A DNA stretch of 64,000 bases, taken from positions 1 through 64,000 of the forward strand of contig CALIMB010000040.1 of assembly GCA_938028665.1 (NCBI GenBank), in the 5' to 3' direction. This DNA comes from an uncultured Thermomicrobium sp. (GTDB lineage: Bacteria; Chloroflexota; Chloroflexia; Thermomicrobiales; Thermomicrobiaceae). Positions 35,813 through 44,448 of this stretch are shown one piece after another. Position numbers and translations under genes: made by a program. The notes under the pieces are model-generated. The model was not told the DNA's origin. It saw only the letters and a list, made by a program, of their open reading frames with translations, and did no database searches. How positions within the stretch are numbered: the first letter of the stretch is position 1; each line of letters begins with the position of its first letter.

Positions 35813-36795
35813 GATCCAGGAGCCTCCTCGATTTGCGTCCGACGCATAATTGACCAGCTGAGTTGATGTTGCCACCAGAAGACGAGACCGATGAGGGTAA
35901 TAGGCAGGTAGAGCGCAGCATGCAAGACGATGGCATACGACAACACTATGGCGCGCGGCAGTCCAGCAAGCCCGGAGAGTGCAAGGAGGATTCCGGCTTC
36001 GAACGGTCCCACATACCCGGGAGATGAGGGAATGAGCGTGGCGAGGTTCGCAACCGCTGTCGCCAAGAGCACATGCGCTGCCGCAAGGTCGAGTCCAAAA
36101 CCATAAGCAATCAACCCGTACATCGCCGCTTCCGCAAGCCACGCAACCACCGAGAGCACAGCTGCTGTCCTCAGTGTTGGTCCATGGCGCAGGGCAGCGA
36201 TACCGTCGAAGCCAGCCCGGACCACCCGGTCAACCCGAGAACGAAAGCGTCGCGGGAGCAGCAAGGATACCCGCTCAAGGTGCTCCACGGTCCGCCCCGA
36301 TCGCGCAGCGACAAGGGCCACAGCCAGCGCAGGCACGAAGATTCCAGCCGCAAGTACGGCAACGTGCCGCAGCTCTGAGTTCAGCGCCACCGCAAGCGAG
36401 GCAACGAGGATAAAGGCAAGCATTGTCAAGCCGTCGAGCAAGCGCTCGATGATGATCGTGGCCAGCGTTGCCGTCTTACTGGTTTGAAAACGCTGGGAGA
36501 GTGCGTACGCCCGAACCACCTCACCGGTTCGGAACGGCAAGATATTGTTCGCCATATACCCGATAGTCACAATGGAGAAAAGATCACGCCAGGAGACTCG
36601 ACACACTGGACGGAGCAGTACCGACCAGCGCATCGCCCGGATGGCGACGCCAACGAAGTAGACAAGAATGGCAGGGATCACCCACCAATAATTGGCTCCC
36701 CGTAGTGCAGCAAGAAGCGCCGCGAAGTCCTGCCCACGCAGCGCAAGATACAGAAACACGAGACTGATCAGGACGCCAATGACGACACGTGGCAC
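35809..36795 (-). CDS. UPF0104/lysylphosphatidylglycerol-synthase TM-domain protein
   Basis: A 328-residue polytopic membrane protein of the flippase-like UPF0104 group, with about eight segments. Family marks: RAMRWSVLLRP, GYMANNILPFRTGEVVRAY, ATIIIERLLDGLTML and the C-terminal PSSPGYVGPFEAGILLAL. There is no soluble synthase domain, so it is unlikely to make aminoacyl-lipids itself; lipid translocation is the usual guess. It is translationally coupled to uppP. Confidence 0.88.
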   Translation of the reverse strand: MPRVVIGVLISLVFLYLALRGQDFAALLAALRGANYWWVIPAILVYFVGVAIRAMRWSVLLRPVCRVSWRDLFSIVTIGYMANNILPFRTGEVVRAYALSQRFQTSKTATLATIIIERLLDGLTMLAFILVASLAVALNSELRHVAVLAAGIFVPALAVALVAARSGRTVEHLERVSLLLPRRFRSRVDRVVRAGFDGIAALRHGPTLRTAAVLSVVAWLAEAAMYGLIAYGFGLDLAAAHVLLATAVANLATLIPSSPGYVGPFEAGILLALSGLAGLPRAIVLSYAIVLHAALYLPITLIGLVFWWQHQLSWSIMRRTQIEEAPGS

Positions 36796-37265
36796 TGGAT
36801 CGCTCGCCCCTCCTCACGCCTCGCGGCGCGCCGACGCTGGAGTATAGCAGGACACCTTGCCAGTCGCCGGTCATGCGAGGTTCACCGGGAACTCTCACCA
36901 CCAGTCCAGGCGGCTTGCCAGGAGATTCACGAGATACAGCCGTGATCGCGCGGTCTGCACAAACCACTCCCCCGACCACTTTTCCCATGCACCTGAGGTC
37001 GGGCGCAGGAATGATGGGCTTTCGCCGATCGCCAATTGGGACGCTTCGCGCCCTTCTCCCGAGTGCCACTTGGTGCTACCGATGTGCTGGAGATAGCGAT
37101 CGGTGACCGCTTCCGTCTTGAGCGACGGCCCGGGAGGAGGGTGTCTGGTACTGCTCTACGCGCTGTGTACGGGCTCAAGACACGCATCAGGCCAATTCGG
37201 AGAGTTGTGGTCGGCTCCGGCCGGAACGGCAAGTCCTCCACAGCATGATCATTGACTCCATCGCT
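36796..37265. other. Intergenic stretch upstream of the gntR promoter
   Basis: About 470 bases between the divergently oriented UPF0104 and gntR genes. Overlapping open frames occur on both strands without recognisable domains. I see no RNA gene or repeat here. Confidence 0.4.
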
Positions 37266-37269
37266 CTTC

Positions 37270-37298
37270 TTGACAGCGGTGCTGCCAACACGTACGCT
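37270..37298 (+). promoter_or_regulatory. Promoter of the gntR-pot operon
   Basis: TTGACA (37270-37275), 17 bases, TACGCT (37293-37298). The predicted transcription start falls at about 37305, inside the palindrome described next. Confidence 0.75.
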
Positions 37299-37302
37299 AG
37301 TG

Positions 37303-37329
37303 AGCGTTCGTCGACTGTCGACGAACGCT
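37303..37329 (+). promoter_or_regulatory. 27-base perfect palindrome, probable GntR operator
   Basis: Two 13-base arms (AGCGTTCGTCGAC and its exact complement) around a single central T. It starts five bases after the -10 box and covers the predicted transcription start. Bound regulator would block the promoter. The adjacent gntR gene is the obvious candidate, making this an autorepression site. Confidence 0.75.
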
Positions 37330-37365
37330 GGTCGATTATGCCGCTGACGGGGAGAGCGGTGTACC

Positions 37366-38085
37366 GTGCATCGCCTGCGGGCGATCTCGACCTCCACATT
37401 GTCGCAGCGCGTCGAGCAACGATTGCGTGAGGCCATTCTACTTGGCCAGCTCCCACCAGGACAGCGCCTGGTTGAGGAGCAGCTGGCTCACGAGCTTGGG
37501 GTTAGTCGTGCACCAGTACGCGAAGCCCTCCAGCGCCTCGCGCACGAGGGTTTTGTCAGCGTACGGCCACGACACGGTTTTGTGGTCCAACCGCTGACAG
37601 TGACGATGATCGAGGAACTCTTTGATCTCCGGTTGGCGCTCGAGCCACCCGTCTTTCGCACTGTCGCACAAATCTTTACCGAAGATCTAGCTCGCGGACT
37701 CAACGACATCATTGCCGGGATGCACGCTGCTGCACTCCGCACGGATTGGGTTTCGCTCGTGCAGGCCGATGCCACTTTTCACGCCACCATCGCTGAGGCA
37801 AGCAGGCGACCGATCACTGCCCAGTTGCTTCGTCAGCTGGAGACACGAATCGCTCGCACCGTGATCTTGCTTGGATCAATCTACCCGGATCCGCACGCAC
37901 TTGTGCAGGAGCATGCTCACCTTCTCGCAGTCCTCGCAAGTGGCCAGCCGGAGCGTGCGGAAGCAGCGATCCGCGACCACCTCCGTGATGCCCGCGCGAA
38001 GCTTCTCAACGCCTGGGAGGAAGGAGCTCCGCTGATGGTCCCGACCCAGTTCCGACGTGAGGAAGGAGGGAGTAGAGATGAATGA
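37366..38085 (+). CDS. GntR-family regulator, FadR/FCD type
   Basis: A 239-residue regulator. The winged helix (residues about 10-75) contains RLVEEQLAHELGVSRAPVREALQRLAHEG. The C-terminal FCD all-helical domain has ligand and metal histidines in DATFHATIAEAS and EHAHLLAVLASG, as in FCD proteins that bind organic acids. The start is a GTG at 37366 with GGGGAG upstream. It overlaps the following potD gene by eight bases, so it heads the operon it probably controls. Confidence 0.92.
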   Translation: MHRLRAISTSTLSQRVEQRLREAILLGQLPPGQRLVEEQLAHELGVSRAPVREALQRLAHEGFVSVRPRHGFVVQPLTVTMIEELFDLRLALEPPVFRTVAQIFTEDLARGLNDIIAGMHAAALRTDWVSLVQADATFHATIAEASRRPITAQLLRQLETRIARTVILLGSIYPDPHALVQEHAHLLAVLASGQPERAEAAIRDHLRDARAKLLNAWEEGAPLMVPTQFRREEGGSRDE

Positions 38086-39259
38086 GAAATCCCGAGCTGG
38101 AACGGGCAGCGTACCCATCACGCGGCGGCATCTTGTCCGCGCTGTGCTTGGGATTTCGGTCGGCCTCGTCGGGGGTTCGCTTCTCTCCGCTTGTGGACAG
38201 AAGGCTACGTCACCGACACCCACGGCGAGTGGCAGCACCCCTGGCGGCACTGCGACCGCTGCGACCAGCGGGGCACCGACAGTCACAACAGGTTCGCGTG
38301 GAGAACTCGTCGTCTACAGCTGGTATCAGAAGTGGATCAAGGAGCAGGCCATCCCGGCCTTCGAGCAGGAGACCGGGATCAAAGTGACCTATCTTGGTGC
38401 CTACGCGTCCAATGATGAGTGGTGGGCCAAGCTCCAGGCTGGTGAATCGTGGGATGTCTTCATTCCGTCCACAAGCTATGTCATGCGAGCCATGGCGGCA
38501 GATCTGCTCACCCCTCTGGATTTGACAGTGATTCCGAACTATCGGAACCTTATGTCAGAGTACCAGAACCTCGAGTACTACGTCAAAGAGGGGAAGACCT
38601 ACGCCATTCCTTTTGATCGTGTCTTCTACGCCTTAGCCTACCGAACTGACGTCTTCTCGGCACCACCTGACTCTTGGGCAGTTACGTGGGATCGGTCGTA
38701 CACCGGGCAGATCGCCCTTCATGACAATGCGTACTCTCGCATCGCCTACGCGGCACTGATGATCGGAGACGATCCGCTTCAGCCAACTCGGTGGGATGAA
38801 ATTCGGCAAAAGCTTCTCGAACAGAAGCCACTGGTGCGCAAGTACTGGAAGGATTACCAGAACGGCATGGAACTTTTTGTCAATAAGGAAGCGGTCGCTG
38901 GCCAGCTCACTGACGGACGTGTACGCATGGCGCAAGACCTTGGCGCGCCTGTCGGCTGGACTGTGCCGAAGGAAGGTGTGCTGATCTTCATCGATACCTT
39001 CGCTATTCCGAAAACGGCCAAGAACATTGAAAATGCACACAAATTCATTGACTTCCTCTTGCGACCTGACATTCAGCTCCTGCAGCTGCGCAGCATGCGC
39101 TACGATGCCGTCAATGCAGCAGCTCGCGAGCAGTTGCCGCCCGAGGAACGCGCTCGCTTTGAACCGCCAGCCGGTGCCAAGTTAATCCTGGGCGACCTTG
39201 CTCCCGCTGCAGTGTTACAAAAGGCTTCAGAACTCTGGAACGAGGTGAAGCTGGCGTGA
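38078..39259 (+). CDS. Substrate-binding lipoprotein of second pot-type transporter
   Basis: A 393-residue solute-binding protein, divergent from the PotD at 2721 but with the same fold (LVVYSWYQKWIKEQAIPAFE, VTYLGAYASNDEWWAKLQ, WDVFIPSTSYVMR). The N-terminus has a twin-arginine-like TRRHLVRAV, a hydrophobic stretch and a lipobox (LLSAC), then a Thr/Pro/Gly-rich linker. ATG 38078 is preceded by GGAGGGAG and overlaps gntR (ATGAATGA). The different binding region, and control by an FCD-type GntR, suggest the ligand may not be a polyamine. Confidence 0.88.
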   Translation: MNEKSRAGTGSVPITRRHLVRAVLGISVGLVGGSLLSACGQKATSPTPTASGSTPGGTATAATSGAPTVTTGSRGELVVYSWYQKWIKEQAIPAFEQETGIKVTYLGAYASNDEWWAKLQAGESWDVFIPSTSYVMRAMAADLLTPLDLTVIPNYRNLMSEYQNLEYYVKEGKTYAIPFDRVFYALAYRTDVFSAPPDSWAVTWDRSYTGQIALHDNAYSRIAYAALMIGDDPLQPTRWDEIRQKLLEQKPLVRKYWKDYQNGMELFVNKEAVAGQLTDGRVRMAQDLGAPVGWTVPKEGVLIFIDTFAIPKTAKNIENAHKFIDFLLRPDIQLLQLRSMRYDAVNAAAREQLPPEERARFEPPAGAKLILGDLAPAAVLQKASELWNEVKLA

Positions 39260-39283
39260 ACTGTTGGCACCATCGATAGAGCC

Positions 39284-40354
39284 ATGACGGTAACGTATGA
39301 CGTCGAGCTGATCGCTGTCACCAAGCAGTTTGGTGAGGTCGTGGCCGTCGACCACGTTGATCTCGCCGTCGAATGCGGGACATTCCTGACTCTGCTCGGG
39401 CCATCCGGTTGTGGCAAGACAACTACACTGCGCATGATCGGCGGCTTCGAGCACCCCGATAGCGGCGAGATTCTCATCCGCGGCCGACCGATGGGGCGAA
39501 CTCCGCCGTACCGGCGTCCAACCTCCATGGTGTTCCAGAACTACGCGCTGTTCCCCCACCTGACTATCGCCGAGAACATCGCTTATGGCCTGCGGGAGCG
39601 CCGAGTCGACCGCACAACGATCCAGAGGCGTGTCCGCGAAATGCTGGAACTCGTGGCGCTCCAAGGCTTCGACAATCGCTATCCACGCCAGCTCTCCGGC
39701 GGGCAGCAGCAGCGAGTTGCTCTTGCGCGGTCGCTGGTGATCGAGCCGGCCGTTCTCCTACTCGATGAGCCACTTGGTGCGCTCGATTTGAAACTGCGTC
39801 GGCAGATGCAACTTGAATTGAAGCGCCTCCAGTCGCAAGTCGGCATCACGTTCATCTATGTGACACACGATCAAGAGGAGGCGCTGACGATGTCTGACCA
39901 GATCGCGGTAATGAATCACGGCCGGATTGAGCAGATCGGCACTCCAGAAGAGCTCTATGAACGACCACGCACCCGTTTTGTTGCTGACTTTCTTGGTGCT
40001 GCCAATGTGCTCCCAGCCATAGTCCGTGCAGCCGATGCCACGAGTGCCTGCCTCGAGGTAGCAGGACGTCCCGTTACAATCCAGAGGCCAGGCCTCCGTC
40101 CGGGACAAGAGATCGCTCTTGTTCTTCGACCACATTGGGTAATCCCTCAACCGGCCCATGAGCAAGCCCAATGGCAAGGTCGCATCGTCGAACGCGTGTA
40201 TAAGGGTTCAACAATCAGTTACCGCGTCCAGCTCGATGAGGCGATCAGCATCATCGTAGAGGTACCAACGGGCATCAACCACTGTGTCTACGAAACAGGA
40301 GCACTCGTATCTCTGACCATCGAACCGTCCCGTCTTCACGTGGTGACGGAGTGA
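39284..40354 (+). CDS. potA: ABC transporter ATPase, PotA type (second copy)
   Basis: Complete ATPase of 356 residues: Walker A in [16 protein letters not shown]-loop [12 protein letters not shown], signature [15 protein letters not shown], Walker B LLLDEP, switch histidine in THDQEEA, and a C-terminal TOBE-type domain. It is very similar in the core to the truncated copy at the left edge. The start at 39284 follows the lipoprotein gene by 24 bases, and three bases separate it from the permease gene. Confidence 0.95.
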   Translation: MTVTYDVELIAVTKQFGEVVAVDHVDLAVECGTFLTLLGPSGCGKTTTLRMIGGFEHPDSGEILIRGRPMGRTPPYRRPTSMVFQNYALFPHLTIAENIAYGLRERRVDRTTIQRRVREMLELVALQGFDNRYPRQLSGGQQQRVALARSLVIEPAVLLLDEPLGALDLKLRRQMQLELKRLQSQVGITFIYVTHDQEEALTMSDQIAVMNHGRIEQIGTPEELYERPRTRFVADFLGAANVLPAIVRAADATSACLEVAGRPVTIQRPGLRPGQEIALVLRPHWVIPQPAHEQAQWQGRIVERVYKGSTISYRVQLDEAISIIVEVPTGINHCVYETGALVSLTIEPSRLHVVTE

Positions 40355-40357
40355 GGA

Positions 40358-41251
40358 ATGCTGCAGCAACAGTCTTCCGTGGCTCGCAGAATTGCGCTGC
40401 CCAGTTTGCCCGCTGGATTTTGGTTTGTTGTTCCAGCGATGTTTATCCTGGTCTTTTATCTCGTCCTCCCCGTCCTACTGGTTGCAACCTACAGTTTCTA
40501 CACGACCGACCCGGTAACCGGCCTGATTCGTCCTGACTTCAGCTGGGCTAACTATGAACGCATTATCGTCTCACCAATTTACCGACGCGTCTTTCTTCGT
40601 TCCCTGGAGATTGCTGGCCTCAGTACCCTCATCGCTCTGGTACTCGCCTATCCGGTAGGCTACACCTTAGGAGCCGTGGTACCTCGTCAACGACAACCGC
40701 TTCTGCTTCTTCTCATCATCATTCCCTTCTGGACAAGCTACATTGTGCGCACGTACGGATGGATTGGGTTTCTTCAGACCGGCGGCTTTCTCGATAGCCT
40801 GGTCTCCTGGGTAATCCCAGGTCGGATCGAGTTTGGCCTCCTCTACACTCGTGCAGCAGTCATCATTGGTTTCGTCCATGTGTTTCTTCCGCTTATGATC
40901 CTGCCAATCTATGCGGCAACGCGCTCCCTCGATCCTCGACTCCTCGAGGCATCTGCTGATCTGGGCGCGCCACCCTGGCGCACCTTCTGGCGCATAACAC
41001 TCCCGCTCACGCTCCCTGGGGTACTGGCGGGCACCACACTGTTCTTCATTGCCGTGTTTGGTTCCTTTGTCACCCCCCAGCTCCTAGGGGGAACAGGTGA
41101 TCTCATGGTTGGGAACCTGATCGCCGATCAATTCGGTGAAGCCTTTAATTGGCCATTTGGCGCGGCCTTGGCAGTTACCATCACGGCAGTTGTCGTGTTG
41201 GGCCTCTTGATCTTCTTCCGCTTCGCCAATGTGGAACGGCTATATGGCTAA
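40358..41251 (+). CDS. potB: ABC transporter permease, PotB type (second copy)
   Basis: A 297-residue permease with about six membrane segments and the EAA loop EASADLGAPPWRTFWRI. Upstream GGAGTGAGG serves as ribosome site inside the potA end. It overlaps the next gene by eight bases. It pairs with PotC below as a heterodimeric channel. Confidence 0.93.
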   Translation: MLQQQSSVARRIALPSLPAGFWFVVPAMFILVFYLVLPVLLVATYSFYTTDPVTGLIRPDFSWANYERIIVSPIYRRVFLRSLEIAGLSTLIALVLAYPVGYTLGAVVPRQRQPLLLLLIIIPFWTSYIVRTYGWIGFLQTGGFLDSLVSWVIPGRIEFGLLYTRAAVIIGFVHVFLPLMILPIYAATRSLDPRLLEASADLGAPPWRTFWRITLPLTLPGVLAGTTLFFIAVFGSFVTPQLLGGTGDLMVGNLIADQFGEAFNWPFGAALAVTITAVVVLGLLIFFRFANVERLYG

Positions 41252-42086
41252 ACGAGTTATGATTGTCTGGCCATGGCAAACTGGAGCACGGTGGATTGCT
41301 CAGATCACTCGTTTCGTCCTCAGCGCTGTCACTGTTCTGGTCTATGGATACCTATTCGCACCGATTGTTGTGGTGGTTATTGCGTCGTTTAACACAAGTG
41401 GCCTCACCGCCTTTCCGCCGACCGGCTTCACCCTGGCCTGGTACCAAGAGCTGATGCGCGATGGCGATCTCCTGCGTGCCCTGCGCACCTCGTTGATAAT
41501 CGCTGTTGTGACCGCAGCATTGACAGTGACCTTAGCGACCCTCACGGCACTTGGCTTGTCCCGTCTTCCCGCCTGGTGGCGGCGCCTCTTGCAAACTGCC
41601 TTTTACCTACCGATCGTCGTACCAGGTATCGTATTAGGCATCGCCTTAGTCTTCTGGTTTAAGCGGATCGGTATTCCGCTTGGCTTTTTCAGTGTCCTCG
41701 TGGCTCATACCGTGCACGCTTTCCCCTACTCCCTGGCGATTATCCTTACCTCTTTCAGTGGGCTGGATCGACGACTCGAAGAAGCATCGCAGGATCTTGG
41801 CGCGACGCCGTGGCGCACCTTTTGGCGGATCACATTTCCTCTGATTCTTCCCGGACTGATTGCTGGCAGCCTCCTTGCCTTCACACTCTCCTTCGATGAG
41901 TTCGTGCTCACCTTCTTTGTTACAGGTGGAGGCGTTATCACGCTACCGCTCGAGATTTACAGTCGGATCCGATTTCTGATTTCGCCGGTCATCAACGCAA
42001 TAGCGGCCCTCGTTCTCCTCATCTCCATGGGCTTTGCACTCATTGTTCAAGTCCTTGTACTGTGGCGGGGACGGAACACTTCCTAA
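41244..42086 (+). CDS. potC: ABC transporter permease, PotC type (second copy)
   Basis: A 280-residue permease, last gene of the operon. The EAA loop is EEASQDLGATPWRTFWRI and the C-terminal segment contains LPLEIYSRIRFLISP, parallel to the first PotC. ATG 41244 is preferred to an in-frame ATG at 41229; neither has a strong ribosome site, which fits translational coupling with potB. No hairpin terminator follows. Confidence 0.92.
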   Translation: MAKRVMIVWPWQTGARWIAQITRFVLSAVTVLVYGYLFAPIVVVVIASFNTSGLTAFPPTGFTLAWYQELMRDGDLLRALRTSLIIAVVTAALTVTLATLTALGLSRLPAWWRRLLQTAFYLPIVVPGIVLGIALVFWFKRIGIPLGFFSVLVAHTVHAFPYSLAIILTSFSGLDRRLEEASQDLGATPWRTFWRITFPLILPGLIAGSLLAFTLSFDEFVLTFFVTGGGVITLPLEIYSRIRFLISPVINAIAALVLLISMGFALIVQVLVLWRGRNTS

Positions 42087-42131
42087 AGCCACTGTGTGGT
42101 GCAGGTCCTACAGTCCGTCACCGACGTCATA

Positions 42132-42145
42132 TGTTCCATGGAACA
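42132..42145. repeat. 14-base perfect palindrome TGTTCCATGGAACA
   Basis: An isolated dyad in the gap between potC and the GAF-BTAD regulator, about 65 bases upstream of the regulator's predicted -35 box. It is a plausible protein-binding site, but no partner can be named. Confidence 0.4.
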
Positions 42146-42208
42146 ACAATAGAATAGACCGGACCGTTCTCAGAACACTTGCCCCTAGTCGCTTTACACA
42201 TGGCTGAC

Positions 42209-42257
42209 TTGATAGTGATGATTCTATGATGAGATAATAACAATGATCAGGTGATCA
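42209..42257 (+). promoter_or_regulatory. Promoter and operator-like dyad of the GAF-BTAD regulator gene
   Basis: TTGATA (42209-42214), 18 bases, GATAAT (42233-42238). The dyad TGATC-AGGT-GATCA (42244-42257) lies where transcription should start. The surroundings are strikingly AT-rich. The leader then contains two small hairpins (GCCGG-CTTTT-CCGGC, and TTCGGG paired with CCCGAA) before the start at 42332. Confidence 0.55.
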
Positions 42258-42331
42258 AAAACGTCTGAGTCGGTCCCGAGAGCCGGCTTTTCCGGCGAAG
42301 ACTTCGGGCGAAGCCCCGAAAGGATGCACGA

Positions 42332-42784
42332 ATGGCGCGAAGACGTCCTCCCGACACCACTTCTCTGTTGATCACACCCCACCAGCAACCGCCAGCTAGT
42401 ATCGGCGAACGACTTTCCGTCTCCTCAGAAGAGTATGGAACTCGCGATTCTGCCGTACAGGCATATCGCAGCGATCAACTGCATCTCGGCACCGCCTTTT
42501 CCCAGCTTGCAATCGATCTTGCAGTGCAGTCGATTCGCAACGCAATTGAGGAAGTGCTCGACTTTGCTCTCTTCGAGACGGGAGCAGAAGAAGGCGAGAT
42601 CCTGTTTGCCGAGCCACAATTTCGGGAACTGGCTCTCATTTATCACCGTAACGCAGCACCGGAGGCCTTCACAGAGATCGTTCGCTTCCAACAGGTTAGG
42701 GAGTCCCTGGCACCATTTGGGCGCAAGCAATGCTCCTCCTGTGTGTTCGTCTCCCTGAGGACACACTGTCTCTTCGCACAGTAG
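42332..42784 (+). pseudogene. N-terminal part of a GAF-BTAD regulator, cut by a frameshift
   Basis: A 150-codon frame. Residues from about 60 on (VLDFALFETGAEEGEILFAE, LALIYHRNAAPEAFTEIVRFQQ) are the first half of a GAF domain. After about 42700 the frame loses sense (QCSSCVFVSLRTHCLFAQ). The GAF domain continues in the next frame with GVPGTIWAQAMLLLCV. The expected junction VxEGVPGTIW can be restored by adding four bases at GGAG (42699-42704), suggesting loss of one copy of a tandem GGAG. Sequencing error, real mutation and programmed frameshifting are all possible. Start chosen at ATG 42332 after AAAGGA. Confidence 0.65.
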
Positions 42785-44265
42785 GAAAGCAAGCTGGCTT
42801 TCAGTGCTACTGCGGTTCACTGCTCCGTGGATCGACTGGCCCGATCGGCGTACTTGGGCTTGCTTTCCGCACCATGCCAGATCTATCTCGCCTGTCATGC
42901 GTGATGACCGCCGCCGCTTCACTGCTGGGCTTACGCATCTCCGAAGTTTTCGCCACCTGGCGCCAGCGGGGAATGGAATCGGTTCTCCTGCCTGCCCTTT
43001 GCGGAGATCACAGCAGGGCGCAGCCGTTCGAAATGTTCTTAAGGGAAGTCGCACGTCAGCTGAATCTCCGCCAGAGTGAACTCTATTTCCGCTCAGAGTT
43101 TCCTCTCCCGCGCTTCAGCGCCCTCCCCTACCGTTCGGTTCCTGCCTGTCCGACGGTGGGGCGGGGCGATTTCGACCGTTGTCCAGCCTGCAATACCAAA
43201 CAGAGTGTTCTGGTTCCGTCAGCCGTGGCTCAGCGTCTCACTCCGTGCCGGGCAGCCGAGAGTTGCGAAGGATACTGTTGCTGCGTACCTCTCGTGGTGG
43301 CGGGTAAGCCAGTCGGTGTCCTGCGCAGTATTTTCAGCGCACAGAGCACGGACTCCCTCCTGGAGAGCATCGGCTTGGCCGAGCTCGCAAGCTCTGCACT
43401 CACCGATGCGCTTGCTCTATTGGATAGCGAGAATCTACGGCTAGACCGACAGCGAACCGATACACCTTCTTCTCGCCTGCTCGCTGGTCCCCGCATCGCT
43501 ATTCGCTGCTTTGGTACCTTCGAAATCACGATCGATGGTCGGACTATTGATCCAACAACAATTCCACGTCGTCGCGTGCTGCAGCTTCTGAAGATTTTAG
43601 CCGTGAATCACAAATGCTTTGTCCCACGCGATATGCTGATGGAGTGGCTTTGGCCGGACAGCGACGTTGGCAACCGAATAACGCAGTTCTATGTCATCGT
43701 GCACGAGTTACGCCGCCTCCTGGATCCAGGAAATGATCCCCGCCAAAGCCGGACGATTGTTCGCGACGGTGAGCGCTATCGGCTCGTGCTGAGCGACAGC
43801 GTCTGGCTTGACATCGCCGAGTTTGAGCAGGCGGTTGAGCGTGGAAAACAGGCGGAAGCGGCTGGCGACTCGCTTGCCGCGGTGAATGCGTACAGCCGAG
43901 CTGCTGAACTGTATCGGGGAGATCTACTTCAGGATGAGCCATACGCTGAGTGGTGCTGGGACGCCCGGGAACAATTGCGGGAGTCTTGCCTTTTCGCGCT
44001 CCAGCGCCTGGCTTTCTTCTGGAGCCGCGACAACCGGTGGGACGCCAGCGTAAGCGCCCTGCGGCGAGCACTTGAATTGGACAATCTTCGTGAAAACCTC
44101 CACCGTGACCTGATGTACGCCTTGTGGGCCCTCGGTCGGCGTGCCGACGCCGTTCGCCAGTTCGCCGAGTGTGCCCGACTCCTGCGGGAACACCTCAACC
44201 TGGAGCCCAGCAAAGAGACACTTCAGCTGCTCGAAACGATCCGGAAGTCTGCTTACCCGGGCTAA
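42730..44265 (+). CDS. GAF-GAF-BTAD (SARP-like) transcriptional regulator, main part
   Basis: 511 codons from the first in-frame ATG. Residues 1-75 complete the GAF domain begun at 42332. A second GAF-like domain (about 95-235) carries a cysteine cluster: Cys140, Cys151, Cys154, Cys173, Cys179 and Cys183-185. The C-terminal part is an OmpR-type winged helix (IRCFGTFEITIDG, RRRVLQLLKILA, LMEWLWPDSD) followed by a BTAD helical-repeat domain to residue 505, as in SARP/AfsR activators. Its place directly upstream of the nar cluster suggests control of nitrate or oxygen response. The layout recalls DnrS of Thermus nitrate respiration, from memory. Confidence 0.82.
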   Translation: MLLLCVRLPEDTLSLRTVGKQAGFQCYCGSLLRGSTGPIGVLGLAFRTMPDLSRLSCVMTAAASLLGLRISEVFATWRQRGMESVLLPALCGDHSRAQPFEMFLREVARQLNLRQSELYFRSEFPLPRFSALPYRSVPACPTVGRGDFDRCPACNTKQSVLVPSAVAQRLTPCRAAESCEGYCCCVPLVVAGKPVGVLRSIFSAQSTDSLLESIGLAELASSALTDALALLDSENLRLDRQRTDTPSSRLLAGPRIAIRCFGTFEITIDGRTIDPTTIPRRRVLQLLKILAVNHKCFVPRDMLMEWLWPDSDVGNRITQFYVIVHELRRLLDPGNDPRQSRTIVRDGERYRLVLSDSVWLDIAEFEQAVERGKQAEAAGDSLAAVNAYSRAAELYRGDLLQDEPYAEWCWDAREQLRESCLFALQRLAFFWSRDNRWDASVSALRRALELDNLRENLHRDLMYALWALGRRADAVRQFAECARLLREHLNLEPSKETLQLLETIRKSAYPG

Positions 44266-44327
44266 CCACCCATTCCCTTCGTTGCGTGCTGCCAGACCCA
44301 AGGAAGCTTTCTGGAAGATCATGTGCT

Positions 44328-44378
44328 CTTCCTTCCAGCAACTTCCGTAACCGCCATTTTACGGAAGTACGTTGGAAG
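44328..44378 (+). promoter_or_regulatory. Compound dyad and direct repeats upstream of the nar operon
   Basis: Inner arms ACTTCCGTAA (44341-44350) and its exact complement (44359-44368) with an 8-base centre. They are flanked by CTTCCA (44332-44337) and TGGAAG (44373-44378), which are also complementary. CTTCC recurs at 44328, 44332 and 44342, the last two 10 bases apart, as for the direct repeats that SARP activators read. A possible -10 (TACCAT) lies about 12 bases downstream. It could be the target of the upstream BTAD regulator. Confidence 0.55.
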
Positions 44379-44448
44379 CCCCCTCTTCTACCATGATGGC
44401 ACAGACACACGGACAGGGGTCGATTTCTGGTGGGAAGGGAGAGCTGCG

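Noticed and set aside
34979-36142. Long 387-codon version of UppP
   Set aside because: The extra N-terminus lies inside the upstream membrane-protein gene. The overlapping GTG at 35812 gives the exact family start.
42244-42257. Canonical FNR or CRP site
   Set aside because: The half-site spacing does not fit either consensus (TGAT and ATCA are six bases apart, FNR needs four). It is kept only as an unassigned dyad.
42260-42330. Guanidine or c-di-GMP riboswitch before the GAF-BTAD gene
   Set aside because: The two small hairpins lack the conserved sequence blocks of these classes.
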